Assembly: GCA_037200845.1 (NCBI GenBank)
Contig: JBBCGQ010000001.1
Span: forward strand, 2,896,001-2,960,000
Length of the DNA: 64,000 nt
Direction: 5' to 3'
DNA from: Bauldia sp.
GTDB taxonomy: Bacteria; Pseudomonadota; Alphaproteobacteria; Rhizobiales; Kaistiaceae
Numbering within the stretch: position 1 is the stretch's first letter; every line of letters begins with the position of its first letter. Shown in pieces: positions 34,593-42,461 of this stretch. Below the pieces are notes generated by a model. That model saw only the letters and a list, made by a program, of their open reading frames with translations, did not search any database and was not told the DNA's origin. Made by a program: the position numbers and the translations under genes.

Positions 34593-34990
34593 GTTCGGAA
34601 GGGCAAACCGAACGTCCGAGACTGGTTCTTACGCGGACCGCGCCGGTGGTCGGGTGCAAGCCCGAGGAACCGGATGCCCCGCGGCGCCGCCTGGAAAGTT
34701 CACGCGAAGCTGCCGCGAGGCGGTATCGCGGGTTCGCAAAGGGTGGTCCGGGCCGGTCGCAAGGCCGTACTCGGGTGATTGCGCTAAGGTTCCCGGGCAA
34801 CCGGGATGCGGAGCGACATCACGCATCGGCTCGCGGTCGACGGCGCTTGTGCTTCTGAGGCCAACTTTGGAGCACGTGCAATCGACGGCCAAGCGAACTG
34901 ATCAGGGAGGCGTCGTGTGGGGCAACCCAAGCGACGCCTTTCTGATTCATGGGGCATGGTGGCGTAGTGCGTGAAGCGTCCTGACCTGAT
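34593..34990 (+). ncRNA. Candidate large structured RNA with GCAA-capped hairpins
   Basis: On the plus strand there are at least five hairpins in 360 bases. (1) GTTCGG/CCGAAC (34593-34613). (2) CGGGT-GCAA-GCCCG (34651-34664) nested in CCGGT/ACCGG (34643-34673). (3) CGGTC-GCAA-GGCCG (34754-34767). (4) CCCGG-GCAA-CCGGG (34792-34805). (5) A 16-pair stem (34900-34915 with 34932-34947) with an inner TGGG-GCAA-CCCA. Four are capped by the same GNRA tetraloop. A rho-independent terminator follows at 35021. That is the pattern of a large noncoding RNA. Candidates are a HEARO/omega-RNA without its IscB gene or an ORF-less group II intron relic; neither is established. Boundaries are approximate. Confidence 0.5.
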
Positions 34991-35020
34991 CGCTTTTCGT
35001 CATGTCCAATAAACAGAAAC

Positions 35021-35058
35021 GCCGCCGGCAATTGCTGCCGGCGGCGTCGCTTTATTTT
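35021..35058. terminator. Bidirectional rho-independent terminator
   Basis: CGCCGCCGGCA and TGCCGGCGGCG pair around a short loop. On the plus strand the stem is followed by TCGCTTTATTTTT. On the minus strand it is followed by TTTCTGTTTATT. It would end both the candidate plus-strand RNA and the minus-strand cspA transcript. Confidence 0.8.
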
Positions 35059-35090
35059 TGGACCCGCGCCGGAGCGCGGGAAGACCGGAG

Positions 35091-35306
35091 CTAGATGAGC
35101 TCGAGCTTGACGGCCTTCGGGCCCTTGCCCATGCGGTCCGGCTCAACCTCGAAGGAGACCTGCTGGCCATCGGTGAGATGGCTGATGCCGGCCTGCTCGA
35201 GCGCGCTCACGTGGACGAACACGTCCTTGGAGCCGCCCTGCGGGGTGATGAAGCCGAAGCCTTTGGACGAATTGAAGAACTTCACGGTGCCAGTTTGGCG
35301 AGCCAT
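35091..35306 (-). CDS. cspA: Cold shock protein (CspA family)
   Basis: 71-residue single cold-shock domain. RNP1-like KGFGFITP (about 15-22) and RNP2-like VFVHVSAL (about 29-36) are both intact. It binds single-stranded RNA and DNA and prevents RNA misfolding. It has a long 5' leader (35307 to about 35510) with a hairpin next to the ribosome site, as is usual for cold-shock genes. It ends just upstream of the bidirectional terminator. Confidence 0.95.
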   Translation of the reverse strand: MARQTGTVKFFNSSKGFGFITPQGGSKDVFVHVSALEQAGISHLTDGQQVSFEVEPDRMGKGPKAVKLELI

Positions 35307-35335
35307 AGTATGGGATTCCTTCTCCCGTTAGTGTG

Positions 35336-35362
35336 ACGCGGGTGTTTCTTTACAACCCGCGT
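35336..35362 (-). promoter_or_regulatory. Hairpin in the cspA leader
   Basis: On the minus strand ACGCGGGT and ACCCGCGT form an eight-pair stem with an 11-base loop, directly upstream of the GGGAGAAGGA ribosome site. Such a placement could modulate translation with temperature. The function is inference. Confidence 0.5.
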
Positions 35363-35543
35363 TCCGCGGCATCTTTCTTTCGGGGAAAGGAACCAAGCGT
35401 CTTATCTTGACGGTCCGGTTTTACACAGAACCAGCGAGGAATTCGCCCTCGCGCCGTTTTCCAGTCTCCGGGATGTAGTGCCCGAACGGCCGTCATATGG
35501 CTGTTTTACGCAAGAATTGCAAGGCAATTCCCAGTATTTCACG

Positions 35544-36197
35544 TCATGGTGAGACGAGCGTCACAGCCTCGCGTGCCAGCTTTGTGACAGCCGCCCAGTC
35601 CCCTTTTGCCACCGCCGCGGCGGGGGCCACCCATGAGCCGCCGACGCAGATAACATTCGGCAACCCAAGGTATGTGGGTGCGTTGACGAGGCTCACACCA
35701 CCGGTGGGGCAGAAGCGGATAGCCGGCAGCGGTGCCGACAGCGCCTTCAGGTAGGCTGCACCCCCCGCTTGCTCGGCCGGAAAAAATTTCAACGTGCGGT
35801 AGCCGGCGTCGAACAGCGCCATCGCCTCCCCGGCCGTGGCGACGCCCGGCAGATACGGCACGGCCGAGTCCGCGGCGGCCGCGAGCAGCGCCGGGGTGGC
35901 GCCGGGGCTGACCACGAACTTGACCCCGAGCTTGGCCACGGTCGCGTATTGCCCGGCATCGACCACCGTGCCGGCGCCGACGTTGGCGCCCGGCACCTCG
36001 CCGATGATGGCGCGGATCGAGTCGAGCGCGGCGGCGGTGCGCAGCGTTATCTCCAGCGCGGTGAGCCCGCCCTCGACCAGCGCGCGGGCGAGCGGCACCG
36101 CGGTGTCACGATCCTCGATGGTGATCACCGGCACCACGGGCGCGGCGGTGAGTATCGCCGTCAGGCGGCGGTTGCGATCGTCAATCATGTCGGCCAT
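35544..36197 (-). CDS. eda: 2-dehydro-3-deoxy-phosphogluconate (KDPG) aldolase
   Basis: 217-residue class I aldolase. ITIEDRDTAVPLARALVEGG leads to the catalytic Glu in LEITLRTA. The Schiff-base Lys is in LKFFPAEQAGG, and the C-terminal FCPTGGVSLVNAP phosphate loop is present. It cleaves KDPG to pyruvate and glyceraldehyde 3-phosphate in the Entner-Doudoroff pathway. No edd or zwf gene is nearby. Start ATG at 36197; a second ATG three codons in is possible. Confidence 0.93.
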   Translation of the reverse strand: MADMIDDRNRRLTAILTAAPVVPVITIEDRDTAVPLARALVEGGLTALEITLRTAAALDSIRAIIGEVPGANVGAGTVVDAGQYATVAKLGVKFVVSPGATPALLAAAADSAVPYLPGVATAGEAMALFDAGYRTLKFFPAEQAGGAAYLKALSAPLPAIRFCPTGGVSLVNAPTYLGLPNVICVGGSWVAPAAAVAKGDWAAVTKLAREAVTLVSP

Positions 36198-36312
36198 GGG
36201 CGGTGTTGTAGCGGAGCCCAAGCCGGCGACAAGGTCTTTTCGGGAAGCGGTGCACAGCCGCTCGCCTTGTCGGGGAGCGCAATTTTCCCTATAGCTTCGC
36301 CTGGAAATCAAC

Positions 36313-36945
36313 GTGCCGAACGGGGGCAAATCCGTGCAGACGAATTCCCATGGCGCCGCGCTGGCGCCCTCGCTTCTCTCCTCGCGCGGCAGCCGCACCC
36401 TGCAGGAAGTGGCGCTGGTCCTCGCCGGCACGCTCGTCCTCTACCTCTCGGCCAAGATCTCGGTGCCGTTCTATCCTGTGCCGATGACGCTGCAGACGCT
36501 GGCAGTGATGGCGATCGCCGCCGCTTACGGCCTGCGCCTTGGCACGCTCACCGTGCTGGCATATCTGGGCGAAGGCCTCGCCGGCCTGCCGGTCTTCACC
36601 GCGACGCCGCCCGCCGTCGCCGGGCCGCTGTATTTCCTCGGCGCCACCGGCGGCTTCCTCGCCGGCTTCGTGCTGCTCGCCCTCATCGTCGGCTACGCCG
36701 CCGACCGCGGCTGGGACAGGTCGCCCTTCCGCCTGTTCGGCGCGATGATCGTCGCCGACGCCGTGGTGTTTGCGTTGGGCGTCACCTGGCTCGCCGCCTT
36801 CGCACATCTCGGCAGCAAGACCGGCATCGGCTTCTCCGCCGCCTGGGCCAACGGCGCCGCGCCGTTCCTGTTGGGCGACCTGCTGAAGATTGCACTCGCC
36901 GCCGCGCTGGTGCCGGCGGTGTGGGGATTGGTCGGGAAGCGGTAG
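36313..36945 (+). CDS. bioY: Biotin transporter BioY (ECF S component)
   Basis: 210 residues with six predicted membrane helices. Signatures are SVPFYPVPMTLQTLAVMAIA (about 57-76), YLGEGLAGLPVF and the FLGATGGFLAGF segment, all characteristic of BioY. It imports biotin, alone or with the ECF BioMN module, which is not encoded here. The start is a GTG at 36313. Converges with the ParE-like toxin gene. Confidence 0.93.
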   Translation: MPNGGKSVQTNSHGAALAPSLLSSRGSRTLQEVALVLAGTLVLYLSAKISVPFYPVPMTLQTLAVMAIAAAYGLRLGTLTVLAYLGEGLAGLPVFTATPPAVAGPLYFLGATGGFLAGFVLLALIVGYAADRGWDRSPFRLFGAMIVADAVVFALGVTWLAAFAHLGSKTGIGFSAAWANGAAPFLLGDLLKIALAAALVPAVWGLVGKR

Positions 36946-36951
36946 CCGGTT

Positions 36952-37206
36952 TCAGCGGATCAGGACGTCGTACTCACTGTGCGTCCCGATCCAGAACCAC
37001 AACAATCCGCCGTCAATCTCGACGGCCAGCGCCCGATAGCGCAGTCCGACGCGTGCTGACCGATACTTGCCGACGCGTTTCAAATGGAGCGAGGGATGAT
37101 CGGGATCGTCCTTCAGGCGCTCGAATGTCTTGTCGGCCAGTTCGCGCGCCGGGAGAGGCAATGCATCGTACGCCTTCCAGAAGGCGCGGCTGGCGACGTG
37201 CCTCAT
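36952..37206 (-). CDS. ParE/RelE-like toxin
   Basis: 84 residues. FWKAYDALPLPARELADKTF and LHLKRVGKYRSARVGLRYRA with a terminal WFWIGTHSEYDVLI match the ParE-like/RelE-fold class of small toxins. It lies downstream of, and overlaps by four bases, a 66-residue partner gene (37203-37403), an antitoxin-first order. The key basic residues (KR, R, R) in the middle strand are present. Whether it is an mRNase or gyrase poison cannot be told from sequence. Confidence 0.8.
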   Translation of the reverse strand: MRHVASRAFWKAYDALPLPARELADKTFERLKDDPDHPSLHLKRVGKYRSARVGLRYRALAVEIDGGLLWFWIGTHSEYDVLIR

Positions 37207-37403
37207 AAATCGCGCGTGCGGCCGGTTTTGAAATCTGCAAGGGCAGCCTCGGCGAGCTGATCGAGTTTGCCGTCGGCGGCATCGCGCGCAATCCGGGCGT
37301 CAAAGCGCTCCGCGTCGAACGCCTCATACCAAGCGCGAAACTCGGCGAGCTCCGTCGGAGCCAGCGCCGAGATCGCCTTCTCGATTTCCTGAACCTTCGT
37401 CAT
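37203..37403 (-). CDS. Small antitoxin paired with the ParE-like toxin
   Basis: 66 residues, highly helical and acidic (EIEKAISALAPTELAEFRAW). It has a C-terminal segment (LDQLAEAALADFKTGR) that probably threads onto the toxin. Proteins of this type are annotated as antitoxins of ParE-like pairs. It has no recognisable DNA-binding domain, so autoregulation is doubtful. ATG start, four-base overlap with the toxin. Confidence 0.78.
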   Translation of the reverse strand: MTKVQEIEKAISALAPTELAEFRAWYEAFDAERFDARIARDAADGKLDQLAEAALADFKTGRTRDL

Positions 37404-37435
37404 GGGACGATCATACCTCCGACGACGCGACGCGG

Positions 37436-40400
37436 CTACCGCGCCACCCTCACCCCAAGCGTGATCGCCTCATCGCCGAGCTTCGCCTCCGACACCGTTC
37501 CCGCCGGCGCCCCGGACTGCGTCAGCGACACGGCCAGTGTCTCGCGCTGGATCGTATCGGCGAAAGCTTCGAGCGCGATCGCGCCCACCGGCCCGGCCTT
37601 CGTTTCGATCGCGATGCGATCCGAAACATTGAACCCGGCGTCCTTGCGGGCGACCTGCACCAGGCGGATGAAGTCGCGGGCAAGGCCCTCGCGTTCGAGC
37701 TCCGGCGTGACGTGGGTGTCGAGCACCACGACGCCGGCGTTGCCGTCGAAGCTGGTCGCGTCGAGTCCCTGCCGCGCCTGGAAGCGCACCTCGTATTCGC
37801 CAGCCTCGATGCGGTGGTTCACCACCTCGACCGCGCCATTGTCGATCCGCCGCCAGTTGCCGCCCTTCGCCGCCGCGAGGATGTCCTTCATCGCGCCGCC
37901 GACCCGCTTGCCGACGATGCGCGGGTTGACCACCAGCACCTCGGCACCGAACTGCGACGGGTTGTCGGTGAGCACGACCTCCTTGACGTTCGCCTCCTCG
38001 GCGATGACCTCGCGGAGCGGCCTGAGGATCGCGTGGTCGGGATGCGCCACCGTCACCTTGGCGAGCGGCAGGCGGTTGCGCAGATTCTTGGCCGTGCGGA
38101 TCGAGGCCGCCGCCGAGGCGACGTCGCGCGCCATGTCCATGCGCACGACCAGCGCCTCATCGACCGCGAACTTGGACGCATCCGGCCAGTCCTGCAGGTG
38201 CACGCTCTCGCCGTTGACCAGCGCGCGGTGGATCACCTCGGTGACGTATGGCAGGAACGGCGCCATCGTCCGCGTCAGCGTGACCAGCACGGTGTAGAGC
38301 GTGTCGTAGGCAGAGGTCTTGTCGGCGTCCTTCTCGCTCTTCCAGAAGCGCTCGCGTGAGCGGCGGATGTACCAGTTGTTGAGCGCCTCGATGAACGGCG
38401 GAAGCTGATCGCACGCCGCCGCGAGGTCGAGCCGGTCCATGTCGTCCTGCACGCCCCGCACCAGCTCGGCCGTCTTGCCGAGGATGTAGCGATCGAGTTC
38501 CGCGTCCGCGGTCGTGATCAGCTTGCCGCGGATGCCGTCGATGTTGGCGTAGAGCGTGAAGAACGAATACGCGTTCCACAGCGGCAGCAGCACCGCGCGC
38601 GTCGCCTCGCCGATCGCCTTGCCGTCCTTGGGCATGGCGAGATCGCCGCCCGACATCAGCGGCGACGACATCATGTACCAGCGCAGCGCGTCGGCGCCGT
38701 ACTCGTTGAAGACCGCGACCGGGTCCGGATAATTCTTCAGCCGCTTCGATAATTTCTGCTTGTTCTCGTCGAGCACGATGCCGTGGCAGATGGCGCGGCG
38801 GAACGGGGCGCGGTCGAACAGCGCCGTCGACATCACCATCAGCGTGTAGAACCAGCCGCGCGTCTGCCCGACGTATTCGACGATGAAGTCGCCGGGGAAA
38901 TGGTTGTCGAACCAGTCCTTGTTTTCGAACGGGTAGTGCACCTGGCAGAACGGCATCGAGCCTGACTCGAACCAGCAGTCGAGCACGTCCGGCACGCGCC
39001 GCATCATCGACTTGCCGGTGGGATCGTCCGGGTTAGGACGCACCAGATCGTCGACATACGGGCGATGGAGGTCCTTCGGCCGCACGCCGAAATCGCGCTC
39101 GAGTTCATCGAGCGAGCCGTAGCAATCCATGCGCGGATAGGCCGGGTCGTCCGACTTCCACACCGGGATCGGCGCGCCCCAGTAGCGGTTGCGGCCGACG
39201 TTCCAGTCGCGCGCGTTGGCGAGCCAGTTGCCGAAGACGCCGTCCTTGATGTGGCCGGGCGTCCAGTCGATGCCCTGATTGAGCTCCACCATGCGGTCGC
39301 GGAACTTGGTCACCGCGATGTACCAGGACGGCATCGCCTTGTAGATCAGCGGCTGATCGGTGCGCCAGCAGTGCGGGTAGTTGTGGTCGTAGGTCTCGTG
39401 GCGGATGACGACGCCGGGCTCCGCCTTGAGGTCGTGGATCACGTCCTTGTTGGCGACGAAGACGTTCTTGCCCTGGTAGGGCGGCGCCGCGTCGGTGAAG
39501 TTGCCCTCGAGGTCGACCGGATCGACCAGCGGCAGCTTCTCCTTCTGCGCTACGGCCAGGTCGTCCTCACCGAAAGCCGGCGCCATGTGGACGACGCCGG
39601 TGCCCTCGCCGAGCTCGATGAAGTCGGCGGGCACGACGCGGAATGCACCTTCCTTCTTCTTGTCGGCGAAGAACGGGAACAGCGGCGCGTAGGTCTTGCC
39701 GACGAGGTCGGCGCCCTTGAGCGTGCCGACGTGCGTGTAGCCCTCGAGCTCCGGCGCGTAATGCTCGCGCGAGGAATCGGCAAGGATCAGCTTCGCTCCG
39801 CCCTTCTCCATCACGGCGTAGTCGGCGTCGGGCTTGACCGCGAGGCCCATGTTGGAGGGCAGCGTCCACGGCGTCGTCGTCCACGCGACCAGCCGCGTGT
39901 TCGGCTCGCCGTCGAGCTTGAAGCCGACGGTAAGCGCCGGGTCCTGGCGCATGCGGTAGGAATCGTCGAGCCGCGTCTCCGACTGCGACAGCGGCGTCTG
40001 CGCCGCCCACGAGTACGGCACGACGCGGAAGCCTTCGTAGACCAGCCCTTTGTCCCAGAGCTGTTTGAAGGCCCACATGGTCGACTCCATGTAGTTCAGG
40101 TCCATCGTCCGGTAGTCGTTGTCGAAGTCGACCCAGCGCGCCGAGCGGTTGACGTAGAATTCCCAGTCGTTGCGGAATTGCATGACCGACGAGCGGCAAT
40201 GCTCGTTGAAGCGCGCGACGCCATACTTGAGGATGTCGCGGCGCCCGGAGAGTTTGAGCTCGGCTTCCGAGTGCAGCTCGGCCGGCAGGCCGTGGCAGTC
40301 CCAGCCGAAGCGCCGCTCGACCGTGTTGCCGCGCATCGTCTGGTAGCGCGGCACCAGATCCTTCACGAAGCCGGTGACGATGTGCCCGTAGTGCGGCAGG

Positions 40401-40585
40401 CCGTTCGCGAACGGAGGGCCGTCATAGAAGACGTACTCGGGCGCCTTCTGTTCTCTCCGTCGGTCGATCGAGCGCTGGAACGTCTTCTCCTCGCCCCACA
40501 GCTTGAGGATCCCCTCCTCCAGCTTCGGGAAGCTTGGGGACGGCTCGGCGGGCGGATAAACGGTCGGCTTCACGGGCTGATTCAT
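37436..40585 (-). CDS. ileS: Isoleucyl-tRNA synthetase, type II
   Basis: 1049 residues, longer than the about 930 of the common bacterial type I enzyme. The N-terminus PEYVFYDGPPFANGLPHYGH is the HIGH region in the type II form (HYGH). The KMSKS loop is KLSKRLKNYPDP (about 608-620). The C-terminal region lacks the zinc-finger of type I and has the long type II extension. It charges tRNA-Ile and has the editing domain in the middle. Type II enzymes are generally less sensitive to mupirocin. The gene is single and reads toward the small toxin-antitoxin pair. Confidence 0.95.
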   Translation of the reverse strand: MNQPVKPTVYPPAEPSPSFPKLEEGILKLWGEEKTFQRSIDRRREQKAPEYVFYDGPPFANGLPHYGHIVTGFVKDLVPRYQTMRGNTVERRFGWDCHGLPAELHSEAELKLSGRRDILKYGVARFNEHCRSSVMQFRNDWEFYVNRSARWVDFDNDYRTMDLNYMESTMWAFKQLWDKGLVYEGFRVVPYSWAAQTPLSQSETRLDDSYRMRQDPALTVGFKLDGEPNTRLVAWTTTPWTLPSNMGLAVKPDADYAVMEKGGAKLILADSSREHYAPELEGYTHVGTLKGADLVGKTYAPLFPFFADKKKEGAFRVVPADFIELGEGTGVVHMAPAFGEDDLAVAQKEKLPLVDPVDLEGNFTDAAPPYQGKNVFVANKDVIHDLKAEPGVVIRHETYDHNYPHCWRTDQPLIYKAMPSWYIAVTKFRDRMVELNQGIDWTPGHIKDGVFGNWLANARDWNVGRNRYWGAPIPVWKSDDPAYPRMDCYGSLDELERDFGVRPKDLHRPYVDDLVRPNPDDPTGKSMMRRVPDVLDCWFESGSMPFCQVHYPFENKDWFDNHFPGDFIVEYVGQTRGWFYTLMVMSTALFDRAPFRRAICHGIVLDENKQKLSKRLKNYPDPVAVFNEYGADALRWYMMSSPLMSGGDLAMPKDGKAIGEATRAVLLPLWNAYSFFTLYANIDGIRGKLITTADAELDRYILGKTAELVRGVQDDMDRLDLAAACDQLPPFIEALNNWYIRRSRERFWKSEKDADKTSAYDTLYTVLVTLTRTMAPFLPYVTEVIHRALVNGESVHLQDWPDASKFAVDEALVVRMDMARDVASAAASIRTAKNLRNRLPLAKVTVAHPDHAILRPLREVIAEEANVKEVVLTDNPSQFGAEVLVVNPRIVGKRVGGAMKDILAAAKGGNWRRIDNGAVEVVNHRIEAGEYEVRFQARQGLDATSFDGNAGVVVLDTHVTPELEREGLARDFIRLVQVARKDAGFNVSDRIAIETKAGPVGAIALEAFADTIQRETLAVSLTQSGAPAGTVSEAKLGDEAITLGVRVAR

Positions 40586-40718
40586 GGGAGTCCGGCGGCA
40601 TCAGGTCGGGGTTGGGCGGGATCGATACAGATATCGGCATCGCCGCGCCATACTTAAAGAAGCCTTGCGCGGCGTGCCTTTGAGTGTCCCACCGGGTGCG
40701 ACAATCTGGCAAGCTTGC

Positions 40719-40742
40719 ATATAATAAGCATCCTTATTATAT
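40719..40742. promoter_or_regulatory. MarR operator overlapping the -10 box
   Basis: ATATAATAAG-CATC-CTTATTATAT is a perfect 10-base inverted repeat. It contains TATAAT (40720-40725), the -10 box for the MarR-emrAB operon. Such AT-rich palindromes just upstream of a marR gene are typical autoregulatory sites. Binding by this particular protein is inference. Confidence 0.75.
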
Positions 40743-40749
40743 CCGCCGC

Positions 40750-41298
40750 ATGCAAAACCACCTTCCTCCCGCGAAAGGCATGGGCCTGCTGATCCACGAC
40801 GTGGCCCGGCTGCTCCGCAATCGCATAGACCAGCGGGCCCAGGCCGTCGGCCTGACCAGCGCCCAGTGGCGCGTCCTTTCGGTCGTCGCCCGTGCGGAAT
40901 TCCGCAACGAGGAGGCGCCCAACCAGGCCGCCCTCGCCGAGCAGATGGACCTCGAGCCGATCACCCTTTCCCGCCTCATCGACCGCATGGAAGCCGCCAA
41001 ACTGATCGAGCGGCGCCCCGACCCGGCCGACCGCCGCGCCCACCGCATTCACCTGCAGGAAGGCGCCCGTCCGCTGGTCGCCAAGTTCCGCGAGGTGGCG
41101 TCGAGCTGCCTCGACGGCGCGCTCGCCGGCGTCAGCGAGGCCGAGATCGACAAGATGACCGAGGTCCTCACCCGCGTCCGCAACAACCTCACCGGCAAGG
41201 CCGAGACCGTCGTGCCCTTTGCCGATCCCAAACCGGCGTCGAAGCCGAAGGCTTCCGCCAAATCCCGTTCAACGATCAAGCAAGGAATTGCATCATGA
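40750..41298 (+). CDS. MarR family transcriptional regulator (EmrR-like)
   Basis: 182 residues. The winged helix contains NQAALAEQMDLEPITLSRLI (recognition) and the wing LIERRPDPADRRAHRIHL. It lies upstream of emrA and emrB with a stop/start overlap (ATGA), as in E. coli emrRAB. ATG at 40750 is preferred over an earlier in-frame ATG, because the promoter and operator lie between them. It probably releases the operator when a hydrophobic drug binds. Confidence 0.92.
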   Translation: MQNHLPPAKGMGLLIHDVARLLRNRIDQRAQAVGLTSAQWRVLSVVARAEFRNEEAPNQAALAEQMDLEPITLSRLIDRMEAAKLIERRPDPADRRAHRIHLQEGARPLVAKFREVASSCLDGALAGVSEAEIDKMTEVLTRVRNNLTGKAETVVPFADPKPASKPKASAKSRSTIKQGIAS

Positions 41299-42437
41299 GT
41301 GCCGATGGTGGTGACAAGCGACCGGCCGAGGGGCGTCCCGCAGTGCCCCCGCCTCCGGTGATGAAGGCCGAACCGCCGGTTCCGCCGAAGCCGGAAGAGC
41401 CGCCGAAGAAGAATAACCGCACGCGCTACATCCTGATGGCGTCGGTGCCGGTGCTGCTCGTGCTGATCGGCGGGTATTTCTACCTGACCGGCGGCCGCTA
41501 CGCCTCGACCGACAACGCCTACGTCCAGCAGGACCGCGTCACGGTCACCGCGCAGGTGTCGGGCCGCATCGTCGCCGCGCCGGTGCACGAGAACGACAGC
41601 GTCGCTGCCGGCGATGTCCTCTTCCAGATCGACCAGGCGCCGTACAAGATCGCGCTCGCCTCGGCGGAAGCCGGCCTCGCCTCGGCGCGCCTGCAGGTCG
41701 AGGAGCTCCGCGCCGCCGAGAGCGCCGCGCTCGCCGCCGTCCAGGCCGCGACCGACGACGTCGCCTTCAACCAGAAGAGCTTCGACCGCGTCCAGGGGCT
41801 GCTCGCCAAGGGCGTCTCCTCACAGGCCGATTTCGACCAGTCGGAGCAGAACCTGCACAATGCCCAGCAGGCGCTCGCCCAGGCCAAGGAGCACGAGGAA
41901 TCCTCGCTCTCCGCGCTTGGCGGCGATGCTTCGATCAAGACCGACGACCACCCGATGGTGCTGGCCGCGACGGCCCGCCGCGATCAGGCGGCGCTCGATC
42001 TCGCCAACACGACCGTGACGGCCCCCGCCGCCGGCGTCGTGGCGCAGGCCGATCGCCTGCTCGTCGGCCAGCAGATCACCCCGGCGATCGCCGTGATGAG
42101 CCTGGTCGAGACCGGCTCGTCGTGGGTCGAGGCCAACTTCAAGGAGACCGACCTCACCAAGATGGTCCCCGGCCAGAAGGCCACGATCAGCATCGACGCC
42201 TACCCCGGCCACGAGTTCGAGGCGACGGTTGCCTCGATCGGCGCCGGCACCGGCTCGGAATTTTCGCTGCTCCCGGCACAAAATGCGACCGGCAACTGGG
42301 TGAAGGTTGTCCAGCGCGTACCCGTGCGCGTCTCCTTCACGGAACCGCTGACGGATCTCCCGGCGCTGCGCACCGGCCTCTCCGCCTCGGTCAGCGTCGA
42401 TCTGCGGACTGCCCCGACCAAGACTGCCGCTAACTAG
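41295..42437 (+). CDS. emrA: HlyD family efflux periplasmic adaptor (EmrA-like)
   Basis: 380 residues. A Pro-rich cytoplasmic N-terminus precedes one membrane anchor (about 46-66). The lipoyl/barrel-sandwich segment YVQQDRVTVTAQVSGRIVAA and the long coiled-coil hairpin (about 125-225) follow. The beta-barrel segment EANFKETDLTKMVPGQKATI is typical of EmrA. It connects the inner-membrane MFS pump to an outer-membrane channel, which is not encoded here. Overlaps the marR stop; emrB follows after 24 bases. Confidence 0.92.
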   Translation: MSADGGDKRPAEGRPAVPPPPVMKAEPPVPPKPEEPPKKNNRTRYILMASVPVLLVLIGGYFYLTGGRYASTDNAYVQQDRVTVTAQVSGRIVAAPVHENDSVAAGDVLFQIDQAPYKIALASAEAGLASARLQVEELRAAESAALAAVQAATDDVAFNQKSFDRVQGLLAKGVSSQADFDQSEQNLHNAQQALAQAKEHEESSLSALGGDASIKTDDHPMVLAATARRDQAALDLANTTVTAPAAGVVAQADRLLVGQQITPAIAVMSLVETGSSWVEANFKETDLTKMVPGQKATISIDAYPGHEFEATVASIGAGTGSEFSLLPAQNATGNWVKVVQRVPVRVSFTEPLTDLPALRTGLSASVSVDLRTAPTKTAAN

Positions 42438-42461
42438 AACACCAAGCTCGAGATCACCGCC

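Larger units (their letters stand above)
34308..35090. other. Gene-free 783-base region
   Basis: No convincing protein gene lies here on either strand; the open frames lack recognisable domains and ribosome sites. The left part (34340-34560) shows nothing I can identify. The right part holds the clustered hairpins annotated separately as a candidate structured RNA, followed by a strong terminator at 35021. The composition is less biased at codon position three than in the neighbours. Confidence 0.7.

Noticed and set aside
34643..34673. Cobalamin riboswitch because of GGTGCAAG
   Set aside because: Only a few bases of the B12 box-like consensus agree, and no B12 gene is nearby.
34361..34858. 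165-residue plus-strand frame
   Set aside because: No domain, no ribosome site, and it crosses the hairpins of the candidate RNA.
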